Source: Sulfuriferula multivorans (lineage in GTDB: Bacteria > Pseudomonadota > Gammaproteobacteria > Burkholderiales > Thiobacillaceae). Taken from it: 6,102 nt of DNA. Every line of letters starts with the position of its first letter. Position 1 is the first letter of the stretch. The position numbers were made by a program, and so were the translations under genes. Positions 1 to 5,166 of this stretch are shown here, one piece after another. The DNA lies in the NCBI GenBank assembly GCA_010365175.1, contig JAAFGW010000188.1, forward strand, positions 1 through 6,102, written 5' to 3'. The notes beneath the pieces were generated by a model. It saw only the letters and a list, made by a program, of their open reading frames with translations, searched no databases and was not told the DNA's origin.

Positions 1-92
1 CGCCAGCGCACAGAGCCCGTCAGAATTTCAATCTATGATCCGCCGAAAGTAGAAATCTTAAGCGGTGAACGCAGATTTAAAGGATCATGTTG

Positions 93-140
93 TGGACGGA
101 GGTCGTCCATTCCATGAAGACATCCCCCGATGGGAAATGG
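93..140. repeat. Two overlapping, mutually exclusive small hairpins
   Basis: TGGACG (93-98) can pair with CGTCCA (104-109) across a 5-base loop. The bases 107-115 (CCATTCCAT) can instead pair with 130-133 (ATGG) and 136-140 (AATGG), with a 2-base bulge at 134-135. The two stems share bases 107-109 and cannot form fully together. Neither is followed by a T run, so neither looks like an intrinsic terminator. Whether the region is transcribed is unknown. Confidence 0.3.
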
Positions 141-165
141 TGTAATGGCTTCGGTTATCTGGATC

Positions 166-197
166 CTGATTGAGGCGGCTACTGATTGAAGCGGCTA
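166..197. repeat. 16-bp tandem direct repeat, two copies
   Basis: The unit CTGATTGAGGCGGCTA (166-181) is followed directly by CTGATTGAAGCGGCTA (182-197), which differs at one base. It lies about 150 bases before the binding protein start and outside any gene I can support. It could be a paired protein-binding site or a small replication-slippage duplication. No third copy is seen. Confidence 0.8.
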
Positions 198-350
198 GCG
201 CACAAGATGTCGAGGAAACGTGAATACACCTGGTAGCCGATTCGCGATATCTGACATTCAACGCAATAGAGAAAAAAATGCATCTTGACTCCATATTCCT
301 GATGAATTGCGTCTTCGCAGTTTGTCATGTATTGAAACCAGGCTTTACGT

Positions 351-1388
351 ATGAAAACCGTTTCTGAAATCAGCAAGGCTGGGTCGCTGAAAATGCGCTT
401 CGCTCTGCTTGTGCTGGCAGCGCTGATTATTGGCGGGGTGGCGTTATGGGTGTTACGCATGTCTGTATCACCGGTGATACAGGTATCACCGGTTACGATT
501 GCCGTGCCAACTCAAATTAACAGCACACTGCCTATTGTCGCCACATCCCAGGGTCTGTTCCAGCAGGCCGGTGTCGATGTGATCAACCAACCATTTGAAC
601 TGGGCAAGGATGCGTTGAAGTCGGTCATTGACGGTAAGGCAGACCTGGCAGTGGTCGCGGATACCCCGTTAATCTTCGCGCTTCACGACGGCAATAAACT
701 CGATATTATCGCCAGCATTTCGCAGGGACGTCGCAGCTTGGCGGTCGTTACGCGCAATGATCGCGGCATCAAGACGCTGAAAGACCTGAGTGGAAAGTCG
801 GTCGGGCTGAGCATGGGGACGAATCTTACTTATTTCCTCGACATGATGCTTCAAACCCAGGGTGTTCCAAGTAGCGAGGTCAATTTCGTCGACCTGAAAA
901 CATCCGATGTTCTTTTCGCATTCAAGACCGGGCGGATTGATGCGGCGGTGGTCTACCAGCCATTTCTTTCGCAGTTGGAAACAGAACTTGGCAGCCGGAT
1001 CAAGGTGTTCTACGGAGACGACGTGTACGCTTTCCGTTTCCTGCTGGTTGGCAAGCCGTTGTACATCGATCGTCATCCTGAAGAAATAAAACGTGTCTTG
1101 AAGGCATTGATGGCTGCCGAACAGTTGGTTCGTGACCATCCGGTTAAGGCGCGTAAGGCGGTCGGAAATGCGGTCAATATCGATGATGCACTGATGGCAA
1201 AACTGTTCAACACCGAAGACTATGCCCTCTCGCTTGATCAGGCCATGCTACTGGCACTTGATGACCAGACTCGCTGGGCAATGCGACGTGGAATCATCGG
1301 TCCCGGACCGATTCCAAACTATTTGGAAAACGTTAAATATCAATATCTAGAAGCAATCCTGCCGACTGCGGTCAAGATCATTCACTAG
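351..1388 (+). CDS. Membrane-anchored periplasmic solute-binding protein (NMT1/THI5/SsuA type), likely sensory partner of the next gene
   Basis: This 345-residue protein resembles the ABC-type substrate-binding proteins of the NMT1/THI5/SsuA group. A hydrophobic segment at about residues 16-36 follows a short charged start, and there is no lipobox cysteine, so it is an uncleaved anchor or signal peptide facing the periplasm. Family-like signatures include the early SQGLFQQAGVDV stretch (66-77), DGKADLAVVADTP (94-106), LKDLSGKSVGLSMG (143-156) and FKTGRIDAAVVYQPF (191-205). These match the two-lobed fold in which a small organic ligand binds in the cleft; the ligand cannot be told from sequence. 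No permease or ATPase gene is adjacent. The kinase gene begins 8 bases later, which suggests a sensing role like that of LuxP or TorT with their kinases. The start at 351 has no clear ribosome binding site. An in-frame ATG at 393 (residue 15) sits just before the hydrophobic segment and is a credible alternative. Confidence 0.88.
   Translation: MKTVSEISKAGSLKMRFALLVLAALIIGGVALWVLRMSVSPVIQVSPVTIAVPTQINSTLPIVATSQGLFQQAGVDVINQPFELGKDALKSVIDGKADLAVVADTPLIFALHDGNKLDIIASISQGRRSLAVVTRNDRGIKTLKDLSGKSVGLSMGTNLTYFLDMMLQTQGVPSSEVNFVDLKTSDVLFAFKTGRIDAAVVYQPFLSQLETELGSRIKVFYGDDVYAFRFLLVGKPLYIDRHPEEIKRVLKALMAAEQLVRDHPVKARKAVGNAVNIDDALMAKLFNTEDYALSLDQAMLLALDDQTRWAMRRGIIGPGPIPNYLENVKYQYLEAILPTAVKIIH
465..500. 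repeat. Perfect 16-bp palindrome with an adjacent 18-bp-period direct repeat, inside the binding protein gene
   Basis: GTATCACCGGTGATAC (465-480) is a perfect palindrome. Its first 11 bases recur at 483-493, giving an 18-base period. In protein this is a six-residue duplication, VSPVIQ then VSPVTI (residues 39-50), in the linker just after the membrane segment. It may be a simple slippage duplication in a tolerant linker, or a binding site embedded near the 5' end of the gene. Confidence 0.85.
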
Positions 1389-1391
1389 GAG
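1387..1391 (+). promoter_or_regulatory. Ribosome binding site of the kinase gene, overlapping the previous stop codon
   Basis: AGGAG overlaps the TAG stop (1386-1388) of the binding protein gene and lies 5 bases before the TTG at 1397. It supports TTG as the true start and suggests translational coupling of the two genes. Confidence 0.8.
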
Positions 1392-1396
1392 CTGTC

Positions 1397-3382
1397 TTGA
1401 GGATACGCTCACAAATAAATGTACTGCTGGTCATCTCGTTACTGCTGATTCCGGCAACCTTTAGCATGGCGCTGTTATCGGCGAGAAACGTTGAGCAGAA
1501 GCAGATCGATATCAAGGGTGCCGAGGATTTGATCTATAGCGCCACGCAGTTACGACAGATTGCGGTTGAAACTGCCTTGTTTAATGAGCAGCGTGCCCAG
1601 GATCAATGGACGCGCAAGATTGTCAGTGTGAAGCGTGAGCTTGATCGCAGGCGTATGGCAACGCCACGTGACAAGGACGCTATCGAGCGCATTCAGAAGC
1701 GCATTGCACTGATGCAGGTCATCTATCCACGATTGCTCAGCACACTCGCCTCAACGACAGAAAAAACGCTTTCTGACCAGGCAGGTAGTCGCAATAAGCT
1801 CGATGAGCGCGCTGTTGCATCGCTCATGGTGGTGACTCAGGAAGTCATGGATATTTGTAATGACTTGATTCGAAGTGGTCGTGCAGACGCTGAGGTCGCC
1901 TTGAGCGTCATGAAATTGACCATCTACGTGGGCTTTCTGGCCCTGGGTACCCTCATGGCTTTTGCCTGGTATCTTGTTAGCCACAGGATATTGCTGCCTT
2001 TACGTGCTTTTGAGAAAGGGACCCGGCAGGTCGCCGAGGGGGATTATTCGCAACGCTTGACGTTCACGCAGCGCGATGAAATCGGTGATTTGGCAGACGC
2101 ATTCGATTCGATGACTTCGCGCGTAGAAAAGTCGATCGATGAACTTTTGATCCATCGCAATAACCTTGCCGTTCTTGTCACGACAAGAACGGCCGAGCTT
2201 GCGGAAGCAAAGGACGTTGCGGAAGTAGCCTTCAAATACGCACGCAGTCTGATTGAAGCAAGTCTGGACCCCTTGGTCACGATTAGCCCAGAAGGCAAGA
2301 TCACTGATGTCAACAAGGCGACGGAATCAGTGACCGGAAAAGACCGAGCCATGCTGGTTGGCAGTGACTTCTCGGATAATTTTTCCGAGCCGCAACGAGC
2401 GCGCGAGGGCTATCAGCGTGCGTTTGCGCAAGGCAGCGTGACCGACTACCCGCTGACTATCCAACATGTATCGGGCGATGAGACCGATGTACTCTATAAC
2501 GCCAGCGTTTATTACGATGGCAAGGGCAGGTTGGCCGGTGTGTTTGCTGCTGCACGTGACGTAACGGAGCGCAAACGCCTGTTCTCGTCACTCCAGGAAA
2601 GAAATCTCGAGTTGCAACGCGCCACGTCTGTGGCAGAGAAGGCCAACCTCGCCAAGTCGGAGTTTTTGTCCAGCATGAGCCATGAGCTGCGCACGCCGTT
2701 GAATGCCATCCTTGGCTTTGCTCAATTGCTGGAGATGGCAACCCCACCCCCCACACCAAAGCAAACCGAGAGTCTGGAGCAAATTGTCAAAGCAGGTTGG
2801 TATTTGCTGGAACTGATCAATGAAATACTGGATCTTGCGGTCATCGAGTCCGGCAGGCTTATGCTGTCACTTGAACCCGTGTTATTGATCGATGTCATAC
2901 GCGAATGTCACTCGCTGATCGAATTGCAGGCGCAGGAAGCAGACATCCAGATAAGCCTGATCCCGTTTGATCCGACCTGGATGGTGGATGTCGACAGAAT
3001 CAGAATCAAGCAGGTATTGATCAATTTGCTATCGAATGCGATCAAATACAACAGCAAACATGGAACGGTCGAGGTGGCCTGCATCGCTGGCAGCACAGGA
3101 CGGCTACAAATCTGCATCAAAGACACGGGTGCAGGCCTGTCTGAAGAAAATCTACAACAGTTGTTTCAGCCGTTCAATCGTCTCGGTCAGGAACACAGCA
3201 CGGAGGAAGGATCAGGCATCGGCCTGGCGCTAACCCAAAGACTGGTTGCGTTGATGGGCGGCACTGTCCACGTGACAAGTACCCTCGGCGTTGGGAGCGA
3301 ATTCTGCGTTGAAGTAATCCGGTCCGATACGCCTGTACAGGCCGGATCAGAAGTCTATAAAGCTAAAAATGAGGTGGGCTGA
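1397..3382 (+). CDS. Transmembrane PAS-containing sensor histidine kinase
   Basis: This 661-residue inner-membrane kinase should autophosphorylate and pass phosphate to a response regulator that is not in this window. Order of parts: TM1 (about 7-29), a mostly helical charged periplasmic region (30-172), TM2 (about 173-195), HAMP (196-248, with Pro201 and the DEIG motif at 227-230), a coiled linker with RTAEL (264-268), one PAS domain (about 281-391, ending in the typical DVTERK), then HisKA and HATPase. The H-box SMSHELRTPLN carries the phospho-acceptor His429. The ATPase boxes are complete: N-box Asn547 in INLLSNAIKYN, G1 DTGAG (576-580), F-box LFQPF (589-593) and G2 GSGIGL (605-610). There is no receiver domain. 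The start is TTG, backed by AGGAG 5 bases upstream and by TM1 following at once. The gene forms an operon with the binding protein, which probably loads the periplasmic region. The PAS ligand and the target regulator are unknown. Confidence 0.95.
   Translation: MRIRSQINVLLVISLLLIPATFSMALLSARNVEQKQIDIKGAEDLIYSATQLRQIAVETALFNEQRAQDQWTRKIVSVKRELDRRRMATPRDKDAIERIQKRIALMQVIYPRLLSTLASTTEKTLSDQAGSRNKLDERAVASLMVVTQEVMDICNDLIRSGRADAEVALSVMKLTIYVGFLALGTLMAFAWYLVSHRILLPLRAFEKGTRQVAEGDYSQRLTFTQRDEIGDLADAFDSMTSRVEKSIDELLIHRNNLAVLVTTRTAELAEAKDVAEVAFKYARSLIEASLDPLVTISPEGKITDVNKATESVTGKDRAMLVGSDFSDNFSEPQRAREGYQRAFAQGSVTDYPLTIQHVSGDETDVLYNASVYYDGKGRLAGVFAAARDVTERKRLFSSLQERNLELQRATSVAEKANLAKSEFLSSMSHELRTPLNAILGFAQLLEMATPPPTPKQTESLEQIVKAGWYLLELINEILDLAVIESGRLMLSLEPVLLIDVIRECHSLIELQAQEADIQISLIPFDPTWMVDVDRIRIKQVLINLLSNAIKYNSKHGTVEVACIAGSTGRLQICIKDTGAGLSEENLQQLFQPFNRLGQEHSTEEGSGIGLALTQRLVALMGGTVHVTSTLGVGSEFCVEVIRSDTPVQAGSEVYKAKNEVG
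2168..2193. repeat. 26-bp inverted repeat with perfect 12-bp arms inside the kinase gene
   Basis: The arm GCCGTTCTTGTC (2168-2179) and the arm GACAAGAACGGC (2182-2193) are exact reverse complements separated by two bases (AC). It codes for residues 258-266 (AVLVTTRTA) in the coil between HAMP and PAS. In mRNA a tight stem would have to open some pairs to form its loop. Part of the sequence is constrained by the common RTAEL coil motif. Confidence 0.85.
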
Positions 3383-3407
3383 AGCGTTCAGCTTCGGATT
3401 TATTTCT
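3379..3407 (+). terminator. Probable rho-independent terminator of the binding protein-kinase operon
   Basis: CTGAAGC (3379-3385) pairs with GCTTCGG (3391-3397), including one T-G pair, around the loop GTTCA. The stem overlaps the kinase stop codon. It is followed by the T-rich stretch ATTTATTTCT. The stem is short and the T run interrupted, so termination may be only partial. Confidence 0.45.
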
Positions 3408-3531
3408 GGGGTGTGAAATGGATCAGACACTTATTGTTTATCGAAATGCGCATCACCGAGTATCAGTTGGGCGGGACATTGAGCTGGGATTGACAGGCTG
3501 AATGCATGAAACATGGCACGTTATGTAACCT

Positions 3532-3537
3532 AAGGAG
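3532..3537 (+). promoter_or_regulatory. Strong ribosome binding site of the YcfJ-like gene
   Basis: AAGGAG lies 5 bases before the ATG at 3543 and fixes that start. Confidence 0.85.
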
Positions 3538-3542
3538 CAGAC

Positions 3543-4076
3543 ATGGATAAATCAATGTTGATCGGGATCGTCGCGGGCGCAGTTGCGGTGACGGCTGTGG
3601 GTGGATTTGCCGGATACAAAGCCTTGAAAGGCCCGGAATACGCTGAAGTCATCAGCGCAAAAGAAGTGACGGAAAAGGTGCGGACGCCACGCGAGGAATG
3701 TCGGGATGTCGCAGTTTCGCACCAGGCACCTGTAAAAGATGAACACCGAATCGCGGGTACTGCCATCGGTGCGGTGTTGGGCGGGGTGCTGGGTAACCAG
3801 GTCGGTGGCGGCAAGGGCAAAACGCTGGCAACCGTGGCGGGCGCGGCGGGTGGCGGCTATGCCGGAAATAAAGTGCAAGAGAATATGCAGCAATCAGATC
3901 AGGTAACCGAGATGAAAACGCGCTGCAAAACCGTCTACGATTCCAGCACCAAATCGCTCGGATACGATGTGACCTATATGCTTGGAGAGAAGCAGGGTGT
4001 CGTGCGGATGGATCACAATCCGGGGCAGCGCATACCGGTTAAAAGTGGACAACTGGTATTGGCTCCGGGGGTGTAG
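3543..4076 (+). CDS. ycfJ: YcfJ/UmoD-like glycine-zipper membrane protein
   Basis: The 177-residue product follows Escherichia coli YcfJ along its whole length as I remember that sequence: an MDKSM start and membrane segment (about 5-24), then KGPEYAEVISA (29-39), RTPREECRDV (47-56), a glycine-zipper region (71-109) and the C-terminal RCKTVYDSSTKSLGYDVTY (127-145). The zipper has many GxxxG-type spacings (AIGAVLGGVLGNQVGGG) and resembles the 2TM domain of the Rickettsia 17-kDa antigen group; it probably inserts in or associates with a membrane. Cys53 and Cys128 flank it and could form a disulfide if exported. YcfJ relatives, including Proteus UmoD, are linked to envelope stress and control of surface traits, but no biochemical activity is established. 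The gene stands alone with its own strong ribosome binding site, 160 bases after the kinase. The symbol rests on recalled similarity, not on a search. Confidence 0.88.
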   Translation: MDKSMLIGIVAGAVAVTAVGGFAGYKALKGPEYAEVISAKEVTEKVRTPREECRDVAVSHQAPVKDEHRIAGTAIGAVLGGVLGNQVGGGKGKTLATVAGAAGGGYAGNKVQENMQQSDQVTEMKTRCKTVYDSSTKSLGYDVTYMLGEKQGVVRMDHNPGQRIPVKSGQLVLAPGV

Positions 4077-4115
4077 AAACACGTTCTTGCGTTTCGATGG
4101 GTGTCAAACAACTTC

Positions 4116-4186
4116 GGTAAGGCCGGGGTCAGGTCGCGCTTCGTGGTTATGTCTTGCCTTTTTCCAACCGGTAAACCGGCCTCACC
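4116..4186. repeat. REP-like imperfect inverted repeat with a long loop
   Basis: GGT, a mismatch, then AGGCCGG (4116-4126) pairs with CCGGCCT, a mismatch, then ACC (4176-4186): ten pairs and one mismatch around a 49-base loop. The loop contains GGGTCAGGTC early and GTCTTGCCTTTTT late. These resemble words I associate with dispersed REP-type elements mobilised by IS200-like REP-associated transposases. That link is from memory. It could also be a stem belonging to the 3' end of the YcfJ-like transcript. Confidence 0.4.
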
Positions 4187-4194
4187 TCTTCGCT

Positions 4195-4206
4195 TTCATA
4201 TATGAA
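4195..4206. repeat. 12-bp perfect palindrome TTCATATATGAA
   Basis: This AT-rich palindrome sits about 95 bases before the HIT gene start. It could be an operator or overlap a -10 element, but no -35 is found at the right distance. A palindrome this short can arise by chance. Confidence 0.4.
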
Positions 4207-4298
4207 TAAATGGGTGCAGTCTGCCTCATGTTTTTTGTTTTGCTGGCGGCATGTCCTTCCACGAAACTAGTTAAAAACAACATGAGCATATTCAAGGC

Positions 4299-4691
4299 AT
4301 GACCGCATCCACTTCCAAACCCTGTCCATTCTGCACCCTGGACCCCAGCCGTATCCTGGCTGAAGATGAACTCACTGTGGTTTACTGCGATGGGTTCCCG
4401 GTCTCGCTCGGCCACACGGTCATCATTCCGCGCCGCCACTTTGCCACCCTGTTCGAAGCAACCGAGGCTGATCAGGTCGCGCTTCTGAGAGCGTTGGCGC
4501 AGGCCAAGGATTTAGTGGAAAAGCTTCATCAGCCCGACGGTTACAACATCGGGATCAATCAGGGGCAGGCCGGCGGGCAAACTGTTCCACATCTGCATAT
4601 TCATCTGATCCCGCGCTACCAGGGCGACAAGCAAGACCCGCGCGGCGGGGTGCGGTGGGTGTTGCCGGAAAAGGCGAAGTACTGGTCGTAG
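4299..4691 (+). CDS. HIT-family nucleotide-binding hydrolase/transferase
   Basis: This 130-residue soluble protein is a histidine-triad protein. The signature HLHIHLIPR gives the triad His98, His100 and His102, one of which is the nucleophile that forms a nucleotidyl-phosphohistidine intermediate. The preceding NIGINQGQAGGQTVPH (83-98) is the usual phosphate-binding run. An N-terminal CPFC (9-12) with His47 in RRHF and His98 can form the zinc site found in many HIT proteins. Family members cleave purine nucleotide phosphoramidates, acyl-adenylates or dinucleoside polyphosphates; the substrate here cannot be assigned. The length is close to the family norm. The ATG at 4299 is the only one after an in-frame stop at 4272-4274; its ribosome binding site (AAGG just upstream) is weak. 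No neighbour suggests a pathway, so it reads as a single housekeeping gene. Confidence 0.95.
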   Translation: MTASTSKPCPFCTLDPSRILAEDELTVVYCDGFPVSLGHTVIIPRRHFATLFEATEADQVALLRALAQAKDLVEKLHQPDGYNIGINQGQAGGQTVPHLHIHLIPRYQGDKQDPRGGVRWVLPEKAKYWS

Positions 4692-4737
4692 CGCGAATGA
4701 TTGTATCGGGTCGAAAGAGAATTTGTTGCGCCTTGCT

Positions 4738-4771
4738 GGGGGTGAAGTGCGAGGGATAGCGCACCACCCCC
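4738..4771. repeat. Strong hairpin downstream of the HIT gene
   Basis: GGGGGTG (4738-4744) pairs with CACCCCC (4765-4771), and inside it TGCG (4748-4751) pairs with CGCA (4760-4763) around the loop AGGGATAG. That is eleven pairs with a small asymmetric internal loop (AAG against C). No T run follows, so it is not a standard intrinsic terminator. It may protect the 3' end of the HIT mRNA or be a dispersed repeat. Confidence 0.55.
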
Positions 4772-4981
4772 CGCTTCTGAAGTCTCGAAGTTCACATTTG
4801 AATTCCCCGGCGAGTGACCTCGACTCATCCTTGAAACCGGGACAGATACGGAGGATGTCAGGCACAGTAGAGAGCGGGGCGATTCGCTTTCGGCTGCTAT
4901 CGGCGGTGTCGATTTTTTACATGAAGAAGTCCCTTTGGAGGTATTCTGATCAAAGCAAGTAACCTGCTGCTGAGACGATAC

Positions 4982-5023
4982 AGGGCCTTCCAGAGGGGGT
5001 GATGGGATTATGTTTATGGCCCT
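4982..5023. repeat. Inverted arms AGGGCC and GGCCCT around a 30-base purine-rich loop
   Basis: AGGGCC (4982-4987) and GGCCCT (5018-5023) are exact reverse complements. The loop contains a G-rich run (GAGGGGG), and CCCC follows the right arm, so alternative pairings exist. Function unknown. Confidence 0.35.
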
Positions 5024-5032
5024 CCCCAATAG

Positions 5033-5091
5033 GGATCGGAAGGATCCTGGTCCAATTTCGCTGTTTTTGATCCGATTGCAGAAAGGGATCA
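5033..5091. repeat. Cluster of mutually exclusive GATC-containing stems in the cyclase leader
   Basis: Three pairings compete. GGATC (5033-5037) pairs with GATCC (5043-5047). TGATCC (5068-5073) pairs with GGATCA (5086-5091). ATCGGA (5035-5040) pairs with TCCGAT (5071-5076), which excludes both of the others. Four GATC sites fall within 57 bases. It does not match the cyclic di-GMP riboswitch classes I know. The right end is 75 bases before the cyclase start. Confidence 0.4.
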
Positions 5092-5158
5092 GGCCTCTCA
5101 GTCCGTGAAATTCTGACGAGTGTATTTCAGCGCCTGTTTCTGTTTAAGAGAACTTATT

Positions 5159-5163
5159 AAGGA
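5159..5163 (+). promoter_or_regulatory. Ribosome binding site of the cyclase gene
   Basis: AAGGA lies 3 bases before the ATG at 5167 and 12 bases before the next in-frame ATG at 5176. The first spacing is rather short and the second rather long, so 5167 is favoured only modestly. Confidence 0.55.
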
Positions 5164-5166
5164 ACG

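Larger units (their letters stand above)
1..350. other. Non-coding region upstream of the solute-binding protein gene
   Basis: No convincing gene is seen here on either strand; the short open frames lack ribosome binding sites and recognisable protein features. The stretch holds a 16-bp tandem repeat (166-197) and two overlapping small hairpins (93-109 and 107-140). It presumably contains the promoter of the two-gene sensory operon that starts at 351, but I find no clear -35/-10 pair. The end of whatever gene lies upstream is not visible. Confidence 0.6.
4077..4298. other. Gap between the YcfJ-like and HIT genes, with inverted repeats
   Basis: No gene is supported here; a 22-codon frame at 4202-4270 lacks a ribosome binding site. 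The gap carries a long imperfect inverted repeat (4116-4186) and a 12-bp AT-rich palindrome (4195-4206). A T5 tract (4159-4163) lies inside the inverted repeat. The promoter of the HIT gene should be here but no convincing -35/-10 pair is seen. Confidence 0.5.
4692..5166. other. Long gap before the cyclase gene, rich in inverted repeats
   Basis: I see no convincing gene in these 475 bases. A 79-codon frame from a TTG at 4723 has no ribosome binding site and no protein-like pattern. The gap holds a strong hairpin (4738-4771), a weak ATCG/CGAT stem before a T6 run (4899-4918), widely spaced AGGGCC/GGCCCT arms (4982-5023) and a cluster of competing GATC-containing stems (5033-5091). The last two may lie in the leader of the cyclase mRNA. 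Confidence 0.55.

Noticed and set aside
251..279. CTGACA, 17 bases, AAAAAT as a promoter for the binding protein gene.
   Set aside because: The -10 match is poor and lies in an A-run; not distinguishable from background.
669..1139. A 156-codon minus-strand frame inside the binding protein gene, and similar long minus-strand frames inside the other genes.
   Set aside because: These are antisense shadows of well-supported + strand genes and lack start signals and family features.
2371..2389. A CTCGGA/TCCGAG hairpin with a T-rich loop inside the kinase PAS region.
   Set aside because: A 6-bp stem within coding sequence is expected by chance.
3418..3501. A 27-codon frame starting at ATG 3418 after TGGGGTG.
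   Set aside because: It has a plausible but weak ribosome binding site, no recognisable protein features, and sits between the operon terminator and the next gene. Too little to support a gene.
3490..3528. A perfect TTGACA (3490-3495), and a TGGCAC (3513-3518) resembling the -24 part of a sigma-54 promoter, before the YcfJ-like gene.
   Set aside because: No acceptable -10 follows TTGACA at 16-18 bases, and the sigma-54 -12 GC is missing (GTAAC instead of TTGCA). TGGCAC is also too close to the start codon.
4202..4270. A 22-codon frame with Cys and Phe-rich composition before the HIT gene.
   Set aside because: No ribosome binding site, and the ATG lies inside a palindrome; likely chance.
4723..4962. 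A 79-codon + strand frame in the gap before the cyclase gene.
   Set aside because: TTG start without a ribosome binding site, no domain-like pattern, and it crosses strong inverted repeats.
18..5118. A 13-base exact inverted match between 18-30 and 5106-5118, as if the segment were flanked by terminal inverted repeats.
   Set aside because: A rough count of possible pairings in 6.1 kb gives an expectation of about 0.3 such matches by chance. The match does not extend on either side, and no transposase lies between.
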